This document shows positions 30,413 to 41,469 of a DNA stretch of 64,000 bases, one piece after another. Both the position numbers and the translations under genes were made by a program. The DNA is from Rhodeus uyekii. Taxonomy: Eukaryota; Chordata; Actinopteri; Cypriniformes; Acheilognathidae. Within the stretch, counting starts at the first letter, position 1; the number at the start of each line of letters is the position of its first letter. The stretch is from the NCBI GenBank assembly GCA_037043235.1, contig JAWRVZ010000074.1, positions 271,501 through 335,500 of the forward strand. The letters run 5' to 3'. The notes under the pieces are model-generated. The model made no database searches, had not been told where the DNA came from, and saw only the letters and a program-made list of their open reading frames with translations.

Positions 30413-30508
30413 GCCCCGCCCCTGGGAGTCATTTACTCCACTGCGATTGGCCCCCGGGAGTCGTATACTCCACTATGATTGGCCCCCGGGAGCCATATAC
30501 TCCACTGT
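30413..30508 (+). repeat. Three 32-bp tandem repeats in hAT right arm
   Basis: Units start near 30413, 30445 and 30477, consensus GATTGGCCCCCGGGAGTC followed by an ATACTCCACTAT-type half; a fourth GATTGG follows at 30509. Each boundary GATTGG is an inverted CCAAT box. Sub-terminal repeats of this kind are common transposase-binding sites in hAT elements; that role here is inferred. Confidence 0.8.
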
Positions 30509-30689
30509 GATTGGTTGGTTTGCACAGCTCCAGCTCGCACAAAAAAGGAACGTTCCGCATACAATGCGGTAAAGCGCTATTCATTCAAAACTCACGGGCC
30601 GCACTTACATTACTTACAACTTTCATATGGTCCCGCGGGCCACAAAATATCATTTCGCGGGCCGCATGTTTGAGACCCCTGGTGTAAGG

Positions 30690-31620
30690 CCATCTCCAAA
30701 GACCTCCTGTTTCAACGATGCGTAATGTTATTTAGAAGTTTTCCAGGCATGGAACTGATGAAGATTCTCCCTGGATGGGGGGGGGGGGGGGGGGGTCTTC
30801 GAAGGTTGGTGCGAATGGTGGAAAAAACACCACGTCAAACATCTAAAGACCTGTAGACCAACCTGGAGCAGTATGGTGTAATTGTTTCAACAAGTACCAT
30901 ACACCACACACTAAACAAAGCAGGGCTTTATGGGCAGGAGCCAAGGAAGACCCCATTGCTGAAGAAAAGACAAAAAAAGAACGACTGATCTTTGCGAAAG
31001 AGAACCTGGACAAACCTCAAGCCTTCTGGGACAATGTTTTATGGACAGATTAAACAAAAGTGGAACTTTTTGGTAATGCAGACAAACAGTATGTTTACAG
31101 AGGGCACAATGAAGCCTTTAAGGAAAAGAACACCATACCAACAGTCAAGCATGGTGGAGAATCCATAATGTTGTGGGTCTGTTTTGCTGCATGTGCTACT
31201 GGAGGCCTTGACCATATCCCAGGCATCATGAAATCAAAAGATTATCAAGCAATTCTAGACCGAAATGTCTTGCCCACTGAAAGGAAACTTGGTTTGAGGC
31301 AAAGATCATGGGTCCTCCAGCAAGATAAAGACCCAAAGCACACTTCCAAATGCACGCAAAAAGGAACTGGTTGAAAGGGAAAAAAATTGACTGTTTCAAA
31401 ATGGGCAGCAATGAGTCCTGATCTCAATCCATTTGAAAATCTTTGGGAGAAGCTGAAATCTGCCATTGGAGAAAGGCAAATGTTCAAGAGCTTGAGCGTA
31501 TTGCAAAGGAAATGTGGGAGAAAATACTACCCGAGAAGTGCAAGAAGCTTACTGATGGATATAAGAAACATTTGGAGGCTGTCATCGCTGTGAAAGGGTG
31601 TGCAACCAAATATTAAGGAG
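30690..31620 (+). pseudogene. Tc1 transposase, remainder
   Basis: Frames resume after the hAT target duplication: SFPGMELMKILPGW, then a run of G residues (30778-30795) replaces normal sequence, TPRQTSKDL-like, then ELFGNADKQYVYRGHNEAF, KHGGESIMLWVCFAACATGG, WVLQQDKDPKHTSK (second catalytic Asp) and SPDLNPFENLWEKLKS (third catalytic residue E). Stops near 31053, 31374 and 31380 and frame changes make it inactive. Confidence 0.85.
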
Positions 31621-32254
31621 GCGTGCCAATATTAGTGCACATGCCGGTTTTCTGTATCTTCCTTTGGAATTACAATACCTATGTTGAAATAACAATTGTC
31701 TTTGTTAAATTACTTTGGACCTCCAATTAAAAGATTCTGTTGATATAAATGTGATACATTTCCATTTATTTCTGAAGATATTCACTAAGTTATGCAAAAC
31801 ATGAAGGGGTACCAATAATGGTGAGTAGGACTGTAAATAATTACAATTAAGTTCCAAGTTAACCTTTAGACTTTAAGTTACACAAAAGTAACACTTTTCA
31901 AGGCATGAGAAAAATGAAAGACATAAATTTATGAAAAATAACATATGTCATACATCTGTCTCCTGGTCCTCTCAGGGGAACAGTTTAAGTGCAACGATTT
32001 TAAAGACTAAAAACGTCTTTACAAGCTATCACATGTCCAGCACCTAAAGTGTTTATAACATCGCATTGCATTTAATCCTAAACCAGGCAAAGATAGTGTC
32101 TCGTTGTAAATAAAACGGTAATCCAGCAATTTTTGTGTTTCTAGGAAGAGGTATTTTCCAAACTCAGAATCAGTTCAAATGATGCTCTTCAGAGAAAAGA
32201 GTCGACTTACTCAGATCAGAGCTGAAAGCGATTATATCACCCAGTCTTAGAAAA

Positions 32255-34348
32255 AACTCATTGGGTTACGTATGTAACCTTAGTTCCCTAATGGGGAACG
32301 AGACACTGCGTCAAAAGTGCTAGGGGAATGCCTTGATGATCTCATAGTCTCGTGAAGCACTGTGTAATCTATAAAACGAGCGCTGTGTGAATGCGTGTCA
32401 CAGGTCACTGACGTCATGAACCAGGTCATAAAAAGGCATTGGTTCCCGGAAGCGACAGCTTGATTATGTGTCTGAAGAGAGCCCGGAGGCACAATGAGCT
32501 GAGGCTGAAGACACAGTGTCTCGTTCACCCTTAGGGAACTAAATTTACATACGTAACCCGAGACGTTCCCATTCATGTGAAGTCGAGCTGCGTCAAAAGC
32601 GCTAGAGGAATAATATGCCGACGCCACCTCAGTGACGCCGGCTGCAGGTGTTTTGCAGCTCACTACGAGAGCACCTTCATCCCTGAATCGAAGTAGAGGT
32701 CCAGCTAGTAGAACCTCCGGAATGTGTGCAGGAAGGACCAGCCCACCACAGCACAAATGCAAGCAAGGAAAGCCATAGAGGCAGCCATGCTCCTAAAGGA
32801 GTGGGCCAGGACCCTTTCGGAGAAGAAAATCCGTCCGACTCCTAGCCAGAGAGAAAGCCTCAGCTATCTCCGATCCAGCCCAGTGCCAGAGGGCTGAGCC
32901 TGAAAGCATCAGCCTGACCCCCGGAAATTGGGAGGGCAGTGGTCTGTTTGGTGGAGTGATCACTCAGGATGACTCCAAAACCGTGAAGGATGCATCCATC
33001 GATAGCATCCGCATCAATAAGAGCACCAATTATGGGTCCTAGGGTCTAGGATTCTTCCAAGAACCTTTAGGAGGGACGACTCCCCCAGAGCAGCCGCATC
33101 AGGGGTGGCAACTGAAGAGGAACACCAAAGTCAGGACCTCTTGCTCTTAGTCTTAGCTTTGAGGATGGTCCACCATGGTCCATACTGAGAGTGTCGGCCC
33201 AACCCACCAGAATTTTGGGAAGGTAGCGGGTAGTGACACTCTGATAGGTAGAGTGATCCCTCAGGATGACTCCAGAACCGTAAGGGATACATTCGTCGAT
33301 AGCATTACGCATCGACAAGGAGCTCTAAAACGGTTCCTAGAACCAGATTCCCTACACTACCAGAGGTGTGTAGGCATGCCTCGTGACCTTGATAGATGGA
33401 TGTTACTCCTTGGATAGAAAACCCCTACGATTCTGGCTGCCACTACTGTAGTCAAAGGTACAGCAGAGTACCTGAGACAGAGTACCGTGAGACACAACCT
33501 GTTTCAGTGATTGCACTTGTATTTTAAGCAACTACTGAGTGAAAAATACATAAATCTCCCTGGGATGCGAGCCACATCCACTTGGAACCAAGCCTGAGCC
33601 TGCTTCTGAGATCTGTTCTCTTGCAAGAAGGCTGAGCTTGAGAGTGCCGGCCCGACTCCCTAAGTTATTTGAGGGACACTCTGATTTTTGAGGCCCAGTA
33701 TGAGAAGGTCTGAGGCTGTGGCTGGCTTACAGCCCCAGCTTGAGGGTGGCGAGGCAGTAGCTTCCTGAACGCCGTCTTGCAGCTCCCTGAAACCTGTCGA
33801 CAACTGAGTTAGTGAGTTACTGATCAGGCCAGGAGGAGACAAAGATAAGAAGAAAATTATTATCTTGTCCTATACGCTGAGAGAATGAGCCACAGATGCC
33901 TCCCCGTGATCACCAGAGCTGCCATGGAGCAGCCGATGCGGCTGTCTCTCTAGTGGCTTGGAGAGACAACCTGTGGCTAGCGGAGTCAAGCTATCACCTC
34001 TGGCAAATGTCACCACCCTTGTCAAAGTCCCCAAGCAATTCTGCCTGGCAGACCTGCTGCAGTGCAGTAGTATACAACACGCTGCAGTCTGACTAGAGGC
34101 AGAATATACTTTGCCCACCAGAGACGATGTGACCCGCATCGGTTTAGGGGGCAGCGCTGGGGTGACACCTGAGGTGTCAGATAACCTGGGGGGCTGGCCT
34201 TCTCCGGGACCACGACACCTTGGTGCGCTGCTCCCAAACAGTAGACAAAAACGTTTGGGGGAAGAGAGAACACACGGTCAAACTATTCCGCCAAGCAGGA
34301 GTGAAACGCACATAGAGAGAGCTGCTCACAGTTCTACAGGTAGCGCTC
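32255..34348 (-). mobile_element. DIRS-type element, copy 2 (gag remnant, 5' truncated)
   Basis: The left (3') end starts at an AAC (32255-32257) and GGGTTACGTATGTAAC. The internal complementary region is at about 32515-32600, with halves meeting at GTT in CGTAACCCGAGACGTTCCC. TGACGTCA is at 32409-32416. From 34270 down to about 33660 the minus strand keeps gag remnants such as LTRVVTFARGDSLTPLATG-like and RVTSSLVGKVYSASSQTAA blocks, parallel to the intact gag of copy 4. Between 32800 and 33600 the sequence contains short internal near-repeats of gag 3' sequence. RT, RNase H and recombinase are gone, and no right terminal repeat is present. Confidence 0.78.
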
Positions 34349-35187
34349 TAGAGCAGTGGTCCCCAACCCCCGTTCAACAATCTCGCGCGGACCCATCATC
34401 CATCTCGCGTGCAATTTGATGTTTCTGGTCCTTTGACCCTGAATCGATGTGCGTGTTAGTGAACCACATGATTTCAAAACCCACTCATATCAGCATTTTC
34501 ATCCTCATGGGATGGATAGTTTCATTGCTTAAAATTATCTTACAATGAAAGATTTGTCATTATCAAATCTGTATAATTTTCTGTATGTTTTCCACAAAAC
34601 ACATGAGACAATCTGAAGAATATTCTTGTTACTCTTTTCCATAGAATGAACAGGGATTGAGGCTGTAAAAAGATCTTAAAATGTAGTTAATATGACTGGT
34701 GCACTGTTTCCTAAGTATTCTGGTTGTATTTGAGAGCTTTGAGATAGAAAAGGACTGAAAATAGAATGCTGCCTTCAGGGATGACTTCAGTTTGTTTGCC
34801 AATCTGGAAGGTAGGATCACCCTGGTTCCCTAGACACAAATCCAATATTTTAAAAGGTTTTACCACTGCCGATGGGACTATAGGAGGGAACAAGCAGTGA
34901 ATGTAAACATGTTTTTTGATTTTTATTAATTTTAAAGCCTAAAGATCATAATCTGAATAAAAAAATCTAATGTTAAAGGCCATAAAAGATGGTTGCAGAC
35001 CTCAACCTCTGAGCCCCTCCAGCAGATCTTTAAATCTTAAAAAAAAAAAATCAAATGCTGTAAAGATTGAGTTAGAATAGCTTGCAAGAACAAGATAGTA
35101 TTTTTGAACGTCCAGTTCCGTCGTCGTTTAAAGGCTAACTCAGTTTTAAGACTAAATTACTGCAGCACTCGACTGATATAAAATCTA
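34349..35187. other. Intergenic; orphan hAT-type terminus
   Basis: Starts CAGTGGTCCCCAACCCCCG, a terminus typical of certain fish hAT elements, but no inverted partner was found nearby. The rest is AT-rich with no gene. Confidence 0.4.
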
Positions 35188-35689
35188 GTTCCCTGTCAAG
35201 GGAACTCAACACTGCGTCGAAACGCATATGGGAACGCCTTAGCGTGATTGTCCCTTGAAGCGCAATTGAAACCAGGTGTGCGAGTGCACGTTGCCGAGGG
35301 TGACGTCATGAGCCAGGAGTATATCAGCATGCAGCTAACTAGAAGCCTCAGCTTTAGTGTCTTCAACAGCGCTCGAAGCTAACGTGTGTGTAAAGTGCTT
35401 GCTGGCTGTAAGTTTGATTTTCTGTTTTATCACTTACCTATGGCGGTTGAACAGATTTCTGGCGTTGTGTCACTCCCTGCCCGCGTTTCATCACGGGCAG
35501 TGATACACACGCTCTCTGTGTCACATGTTTGGCGTGCACGCTCAGTGCTCGAGGGCTCTGAGTGTGCAGAGTGTTTGCGGCTGCCGCTGCGCACTCTCCG
35601 CCTTTGCCTGGCAGTTTCTGAGGAAACTGCTCAGGCTCGCGGTCCTCGTGGTCTGGCCCCGCTGCAGCTGAGGCTCAGAGGCGGTCGCG

Positions 35690-35977
35690 CTCATGGGGAT
35701 CGCAACTGGGTTTAACAGCGGGGATGGAGACGGGGACGCCTTTTCTTCTCCCTTATCTGTTAAATCTACCCTCACGCAGGACTCGGAAGCGCACCACGTG
35801 GTGATTACTTCCGACCTGGGTGAGGAAGCGTTGCTGAACCTCTCCAGTTCTGAGAGGCTGGAGGTGGATTTAGTCAGCATCGATGTGGATGAGGTTGAAC
35901 CGCCATCAATCTCATCCGCATTTGAGGAGCTGCTTGAGGTTTTGACTCGGGAGACTGCGAGGCTGGGTATCGAGTGA
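35690..35977 (+). pseudogene. DIRS copy 3 gag N-terminal part
   Basis: Encodes GDGDAFSSPLSVKSTLTQDS, then HHVVITSDLGEEALLNLSSS and VDLVSIDVDEVEPPS, closely parallel to residues 1-75 of the copy 4 gag (minus strand at 57757). The frame stops after ETARLGIE, and the remaining three quarters of gag are not readable. Confidence 0.82.
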
Positions 35978-36779
35978 CCAGCTGATACCCATCCGATCGT
36001 GGTGCGACATCGAGATGTCGTTCTCGCACACATATAGGAGCTCGGGCTAAGAATGAATGCCGAGAGGAGTGTGCTCTTGCCGAGGGAGAGCACTATGTCC
36101 CTCGATGTTGTACGGGACTTTGTGTAAACTTAGCACGGTTCCCAGTGTGTATTGCCTCTATCCCGTCCACAGTCATGAACATGAGGCTAGGCCAGTCACT
36201 CATGGTCGAACGCTTCTAGGAAGTGTTAAGTTTGTGACGGCAGTTCCCAGTGCTTTTCCACTAGGCCTGCGCCATCTGTGACCATTATAGTGGCTCAAAC
36301 CAGGGGGTTTTCTCGAGGGGCAACCTTTCCCATCTGATCAAGGTCTTAAGGCTATGCCTGCGGGTCTTGCATCAGTGGAAGAAAGCCTGGTTTCTTTCCC
36401 GAAGGCCCGTACTGGGATCAATGGGACGCCTCCCGCTCGGGTTGGGGGGTGGCCCTGAGGGGCCGCTCAACTTAGGGTCTGTGGAGCAGACACCACCTCT
36501 CCTGGCACATAGTATGCGCCGGAAGCGTGGCTGTCTGATTAGCACTTCAAGCTTTCTCCCAGACCTCCTGTGGACCCAAGGGAAACTCAGCTCCCTTTGA
36601 GCAGTTTACATCCTGCGGTCCCCAAACTCGGGGGCAGACTTCCTGTCGAGACAGGGGCCGAGGCCCGGGGAATAGGACTCCACACTGAGGTGTTGGAGCA
36701 GATGGGGGGAATTCTGGCCCGTTCCGTCTCGAGAGACGGCCGCTGCCTACCCTATTCCCCCCGGTTCTCCCAGCTTCTT

Positions 36780-37160
36780 TTCGGCTGGATGCGATACGAC
36801 ATGAGTAGCTGAGGCTCCTCTTGTACACCTTTCACCGTTGCTCTGCTCCCAGGGGTTCTAGAGAAGTTCTCCAGGACAGGGTCCGTCTCACCTTTATTGC
36901 CCAGCAGTATTGCCGGGCAGGGTGTGGTTTTCGGACTTGGTGTCCCTCCTAGACGGCACTCCTTGGAGGTTCCTGTCAGAGTGGACCTTCTGTTCCAGGC
37001 TCAGGGCAGGATACTTCCTCCTTACCTGGAACTGTGGAATCTGTGGATCTGGCCTCCGAGAGGGCCCGACTCATATCTCTCGACTGAGGTCGTTGAGACC
37101 ATTCTCCACTCTAGAGCCCCATCCACGAGGAAGCTCTACGCTCGGAAGTAGAGTATCTTC
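36780..37160 (+). pseudogene. DIRS copy 3 RNase H-recombinase linker scraps
   Basis: Fragments in shifting frames include LVSLLDGTPWRFL, SRLRAGYFLLTWNCGICGSG and VVETILHSRAPSTRKLYARK. The last corresponds to the start of the recombinase core-binding domain (compare TITSARAPSTRLAYALKW in copy 1). Stops interrupt it before the catalytic part. Confidence 0.65.
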
Positions 37161-37281
37161 ACTTCCTAGTGCAGTGACAACATCTCAGAGAAATTCCTCA
37201 CCCTTAAAACGGTGGTCCTCTAGCCATCTCCTCCTTTTAGAGGGTTGGTAACCTTCAGGCCCTCTCAATGGCCCCTCCTGT

Positions 37282-37749
37282 TTGGAGTTTGCTCCTGGTC
37301 TGGCGAAAGCCTTCCTCTCTCCCAGACCTGGATACATTCCTAAAGTGCTTTCGAGCCCAGCTCGTCACACTATACTGCAAGCCTTATGCCTTATTCCCCC
37401 CAGTCGTGGCCAGGAGTCCAAGAACAAGGTCCGCAGAGCGGTTTCATGGCGTAGGTCAGACCAACTCTTTGTATGCTTCGGGGCTCCTAAGGGAGCTCCA
37501 GCATCTAAAACTACTTTAAGCAGGTGGATAGAAGAGGCGATCTCACTGGCCTATGATGCAGCGGGTCAGCAGTATTCACTGCATGTCCGCGCCCATTCTA
37601 CTCGGAGCATGGCTACCTCTAAAGCTTTTTGCGCAGGGGCTCCCCTTGCCGATATTCGTGATGTGGCTGGCTGGTCCTCACCGCATACCTTTATTAGGTT
37701 CTATCAACTAGACCTTAACCCCGCTTTGGGAACTTTAGCCCTTTCATAG
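37282..37749 (+). CDS. DIRS copy 3 tyrosine recombinase, catalytic C-terminal half
   Basis: 155-codon frame. Recognisable parts are RRAVSWRRSDQLFVCFGAP, LSRWIEEAISLAYDAAGQQ, then VRAHSTRSMATSKAFCAGAP and IRDVAGWSSPHTFIRFYQLD. HSTR is the HxxR catalytic pair, and the Tyr in RFYQLD fits the nucleophile that forms the 3'-phosphotyrosine with DNA. The upstream first catalytic Arg is not certain. It is cut off from its N-terminal domain by stops near 37150, so no complete enzyme is made. It supplies exactly the half that copy 1 lacks. Confidence 0.88.
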   Translation: MEFAPGLAKAFLSPRPGYIPKVLSSPARHTILQALCLIPPSRGQESKNKVRRAVSWRRSDQLFVCFGAPKGAPASKTTLSRWIEEAISLAYDAAGQQYSLHVRAHSTRSMATSKAFCAGAPLADIRDVAGWSSPHTFIRFYQLDLNPALGTLALS

Positions 37750-38258
37750 TGAGCTACGTTAGCTTGGCATACTCCGTTCGCTGAGGCGGCGTGGATATTC
37801 TCGTTCCCATATGCGTTTCGACGCAGTGTTGAGTTCCCTTAACAGGAAACGTCTCAGGTTACTTACGTAACCCTAGTTCCCTTAGAGGGAACGAGACACT
37901 GCATCTCGTAGCCTCAGCTCCATCGCATGCCGGCTGTTTCAGACACTAGTCAAGCTGAGGCTTCTAGTTAGCTGCGTGCTGATATACTCCTGGCTCATGA
38001 CGTCACCCTCGGCAACGTGCACTCGCACACCTGGTTTCAATTGCGCTTCAAGGGACAATCATGCTAAGGCGTTCCCATATGCGTTTCGACGCAGTGTCTC
38101 GTTCCCTCTAAGGGAACTAGGGTTACATAAGTAACCTGAGACGTTTCCTATGGTGGTTGGCTTTGTTTGTCTTTGTTCCTAATGCCAAGGTACTGTATGA
38201 TATCCAGAGACTTGGAATGTAGTGCATGAGTTTGGACTGCTTTTAAGAAACTTTAATA

Positions 38259-39851
38259 CAGTGGAACTTGGTTATGTCGATGGCCTCAGGGGTTGCAAAA
38301 AAGTGTTGAGATAACCGAGGATTGAGTTAACCGAGGCTCGAGAAAACCAAAAGCCAATATGGCGATTTATTTGATGAAGCGATCGGCATGCTATAAAAAT
38401 GTATATACACTGTATATGTTTACTAACAAAAAAAGGCATATGTGCATGTAATGGAAATTTGCAAATTACATATGCTTAATGGAAATTTACTTATGCTTAC
38501 TGAAGTAATTCTGCAGGCTGAAGTTTATTTGTGTCTTTCATGACAGTTAAAGTGCGCAAGCATTGTCTGCTCAACAGGAAGCGTTTAAAGGCCGAGATAA
38601 AGGTGTTGGTATTGATGCAGGGGAGCTGTCATCATAAATAAGGGGTCAAGACAGAGATGTGCTATGTGTGCAGGGAAACTGTCGTTATAAATAACAAATG
38701 TGTGAAGTTTAATGTCAATGACATCTGCACAATTCTCAATTCTAGGAAATGTGTTTTTTGCTGAAATAAGTGTTTGTGTGACGTAAAGTAATTTGCAGAG
38801 CATAGGCATTAGAGCCGTGCTCGACCATTCCTTTTTAGGAAATGTTTTTTTTAGAAATTTTCTGTAGCCCTTAAGGTATATAAGGGGTGTGAGAGACTGC
38901 CTCTCCACTCCTCTCATGCATGCTTGATGTGTGTAAGACGAGTCCTTGTACAAGACAATAAAAATATTTTCCTTTACTTCTGACCACTCTTGACTCTCTG
39001 ATTAATATTTTAGAAAATTCCACAACAGTGCACCAACTAACAGAAGCTGTAACGGCTACTTTATATTTATGTTGGGAATATACCTTTAAGACGTCATATG
39101 TAGTTCTGTGCACACAGTTCTGGCGTGAGCGCGCACTGGGAGGAGTGTTTTTGAGTGAGAAGAGAGACTGTTCTATAGCATAATCTACTGTTTCTATTTT
39201 GCTTCTTTAATTTGAGATGTTTGTCAGAGTGTTTTCTTTTTCCTGGTTTGTACTTACGCTCTTTACATGTTTGAGAAGAGTGTGAAACCCATCTATAAAG
39301 CTCGTCATCTGGGCAGTCGTCAACCACTCTGACACCCAGTGCAAGATTTACCAGTATACGATAAAAAACACCTTTGATTCTCGATACAAACCTTTAATTA
39401 TATTCTCCAACACTGCAAACACAATTTCGCTCACAGCGTAAACACAGTCTCAACACACATAAACACATTCGCTCGGTACAGTTCTGAGAAGTATTGCACA
39501 CGCGGTTACTATGGTTTCGCGGCTGCACGGCACTATGCCTCAAGAGTGAGTGAAGCGCCATTAGAGTGAGCGACCATATGTGAGCGACCGTGATGCTAGT
39601 GCAATGAGAACTCAGCACATGCGCAGTGAACTCAGTACTGTCATTAGTCACTGGGATCGAGATAACCAATTTAAAGCGTTGACTTTGTCCCTCTTTTGTG
39701 CTCAAGATATCAGGGTTCGGCAACATAAAAGAATAAACATAACCAATAAGAAAATGCTAAGAAAAATAGGGAGTTTGACGGTTCCACTTCAAAAACATTG
39801 ACATAACCAGGTTAGCGAGATAACCGAGGACGAGATAAGTGGGTTCCACTG
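38259..39851. mobile_element. Tigger-like MITE, family M1, copy 2 (with insertions)
   Basis: Left end CAGTGGAACTTGGTTATGTC and right end ...GATAAGTGGGTTCCACTG are inverted, flanked by TA (38257-38258 and 39852-39853). The interior shares blocks with copy 1 (GGCCTCAGGGGTTGCAAAAAA at the left; AGAAAATGCTAAGAAAAATA at the right). It is 1.1 kb longer than copy 1 because of a solo LTR and further sequence. Confidence 0.85.
38447..39027 (+). mobile_element. Solo LTR (endogenous-retrovirus-like)
   Basis: Begins TGTAATGGAAATTTGC and ends TTCCACAACA, so TGT...ACA ends, and is flanked by the exact 5-bp duplication GTGCA (38442-38446 and 39028-39032). A TATA box GTATATAAGGGG lies near 38876-38886 and AATAAA at 38957-38962, giving a U3-R-U5 layout. 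No internal proviral sequence remains, so it arose by recombination between two LTRs. The family was not identified. Confidence 0.85.
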
Positions 39852-39853
39852 TA

Positions 39854-40663
39854 TATAGATTGAACATCTCATGTGTGTAAGGATAGTAATACGGTGTTAG
39901 AACAACATGGCTGTGAATATGACTATGAATATTTTTTTTAAATCAATTAATGTGTAAAAAGGCAATGATGCCCATTCTTCTAATGATGGTCATTTGGATT
40001 TGTTGCTCTGAAACAGAATTCAGGCCTTTTTAGATTTAGTAGTAGGATAAGAAAAAGTTAAATCTCTGACTGCTTTCTAAAGATTTCTTCCATATGAAGC
40101 CCTCAAATCAGGATTACTGATAGAACTATGAGTATGTATATTACTTCACCATACCTTACAAGTGAACACAGAGCTTTAAAAATTCTGAATTAAAACAACT
40201 CTAAATATATAAAATAAATGTACAATATTACAGTTACATAATGTCTATAAGCAAAACCATTCTATATAAGTCTAAAGGACTTCAGCTCAATGTATTATGT
40301 TAGACATTGAAAAAGCACCAACAAATGCATCATATAAACATACAGGTATATGTACAACGAATGCATCAGCTTGAAATGAGAGGAGAAAGTAAAAATCACT
40401 TATTAAAAGAAACAGCTTATCATGCACATGAATAAATCCATAAGTAGACCCGATGAGCTTCACATCTGTCACAAGTAGGCATCTGGGACACTGAAGGGTG
40501 TGTGTCATTCAGTCCTAAGATATTGATGCTATTAGAACTTGATTCTTCAGTCATTTTTTAGATTATACATCAGCCATCATCATTTCAACCAAAAATCCAA
40601 CACACCTCAGTCTACCAGTACTGTCCAAGGAATGTTTTATAGCCACCGTGATTCGCCTTGATC
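39854..40663 (-). other. rarb 3' untranslated region and intergenic sequence
   Basis: Sequence left of the rarb stop. A minus-strand 3' UTR must lie here, but I could not pick a poly(A) site with confidence. No other gene seen. Confidence 0.4.
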
Positions 40664-40851
40664 CTAGCTTGAAGAAGTGACCCCAGATTCGTCAGAGGTG
40701 GCTAAGGTTTTGGGCTTTGTGGAAGTGCCATTGCTTTTGCATCGCTCTGAGTTCTGCCCGTCCTGACCCTCAGAGTTCTCCAGCATCTCTTGGATTAGGG
40801 GAGGCATTGATCCAGGAATCTCCATCTTCAGAGAGATCACACGCTCTGCAC
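40664..40851 (-). CDS. rarb: rarb terminal exon: end of ligand-binding domain and F domain
   Basis: Minus-strand exon of 188 nt with acceptor AG at 40853-40852 and TAG stop at 40666-40664. It starts AERVISLKMEIPGSMPPLIQ then EMLENSEG, which is helix 12 with the coactivator-binding AF-2 core PLIQEML, invariant in RARs. The remaining F domain, about 33 residues rich in Ser, Lys and Thr and ending SGVTSSS, is unlike the human RARA, RARB or RARG tails, as expected for this fast-evolving segment. One substitution in the core is S for T in VISLKME. Confidence 0.94.
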
Positions 40852-41469
40852 CTACAAGAAACAGTTACTGTGAGCTCCACTCATTTTGCTGTGGGATCTC
40901 ATTCACCTCTTTTTAAAATAAAAATATATTCTTTAACTTTTTTTAAAGAATACGAAGAATTTTCACTGCACTGTATATTCAACCTAATCAAAGGTTATGC
41001 CCTCCATTTGCCCATTTTTTGCTCTCTATATTGATTCTGCCTCATTTCAGAAAAGTAACCACTAGATTTCAAAGTAAGAAATTACAGGAATAACATTCCA
41101 TTTTATAATGGATACAATGTTTTCTGAAACAAGGCATGACATACCTCCAGATGGTGCAGTCTTCAGAATTAGATAGTTTCTCATATTATTCTCATATTAT
41201 GTCTTTATTATGTCACAGTCTCAATTATATCGTATCATTTAGGTTTACACTTAAATTGGCCTCAATTACACTAAAAACTTTGTTATGGGAAATATTTAAT
41301 ATATGGGAAAAAATTATTTAGCAATATATTTTGACACTAATACGTGAAACAAGGTTGGAACAAAAATAATTTAGAGCATAGAATAATATTTTTAGTTATA
41401 ATGCATTTGATTATGGGCATTTATTATAGTCAAGGCACTGCAAAACAAACATGTAAATTATTTCCATAA

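Larger units (their letters stand above)
22418..30681. mobile_element. hAT element inside the Tc1 element, itself interrupted
   Basis: Starts CAGGGGTCTCAAACTCAAAT and ends, inverted, ATGTTTGAGACCCCTG: 14 bp of perfect inverted terminal repeat. It is flanked by the exact 8-bp duplication GTGTAAGG (22410-22417 and 30682-30689), diagnostic for hAT transposition. Without the LTR element inside, the hAT is about 2.1 kb, over half of it minisatellite, with no transposase ORF, so it is non-autonomous. Confidence 0.93.
21984..31833 (+). mobile_element. Tc1-like transposon, outer shell of a three-level nest
   Basis: Left terminus CTGTCCTGCTCACCATTATC (from 21984) and right terminus, on the minus strand, CAGTCCTACTCACCATTATT are imperfect inverted repeats, each next to TA (21982-21983 and 31834-31835). 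Transposase fragments flank the inner elements: a piece at 22250-22417 containing LSEDTRNAIICKRKTSKGCK, and the rest from 30690 to 31620. Removing the inner hAT leaves about 1.6 kb, the normal size of a Tc1 element. The transposase has several stops and frameshifts. Confidence 0.9.
35188..38145 (+). mobile_element. DIRS-type element, copy 3 (RT deleted, both ends intact)
   Basis: Plus-oriented, bounded by GTT at 35188-35190 and at 38143-38145. The left terminal repeat (about 35191-35370) is the inverted copy of 37950-38110. An internal complementary region at about 37797-37890 joins the reverse complements of the left and right ends through AAC in GGAAACGTCTC. TGACGTCA is at 35301-35308 and 37998-38005. 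Inside, the first part of gag (35690-35977), scraps of RNase H, and the recombinase C-terminus (37282-37749) remain, while RT is lost. Confidence 0.88.

Noticed and set aside
34349..34440. hAT element from the CAGTGGTCCCCAAC terminus
   Set aside because: No inverted partner or target duplication could be found.
34629..34893. LINE reverse transcriptase fragment (PEGSILFSVLF resemblance on minus strand)
   Set aside because: Only one short block resembles RT; the surrounding residues do not.
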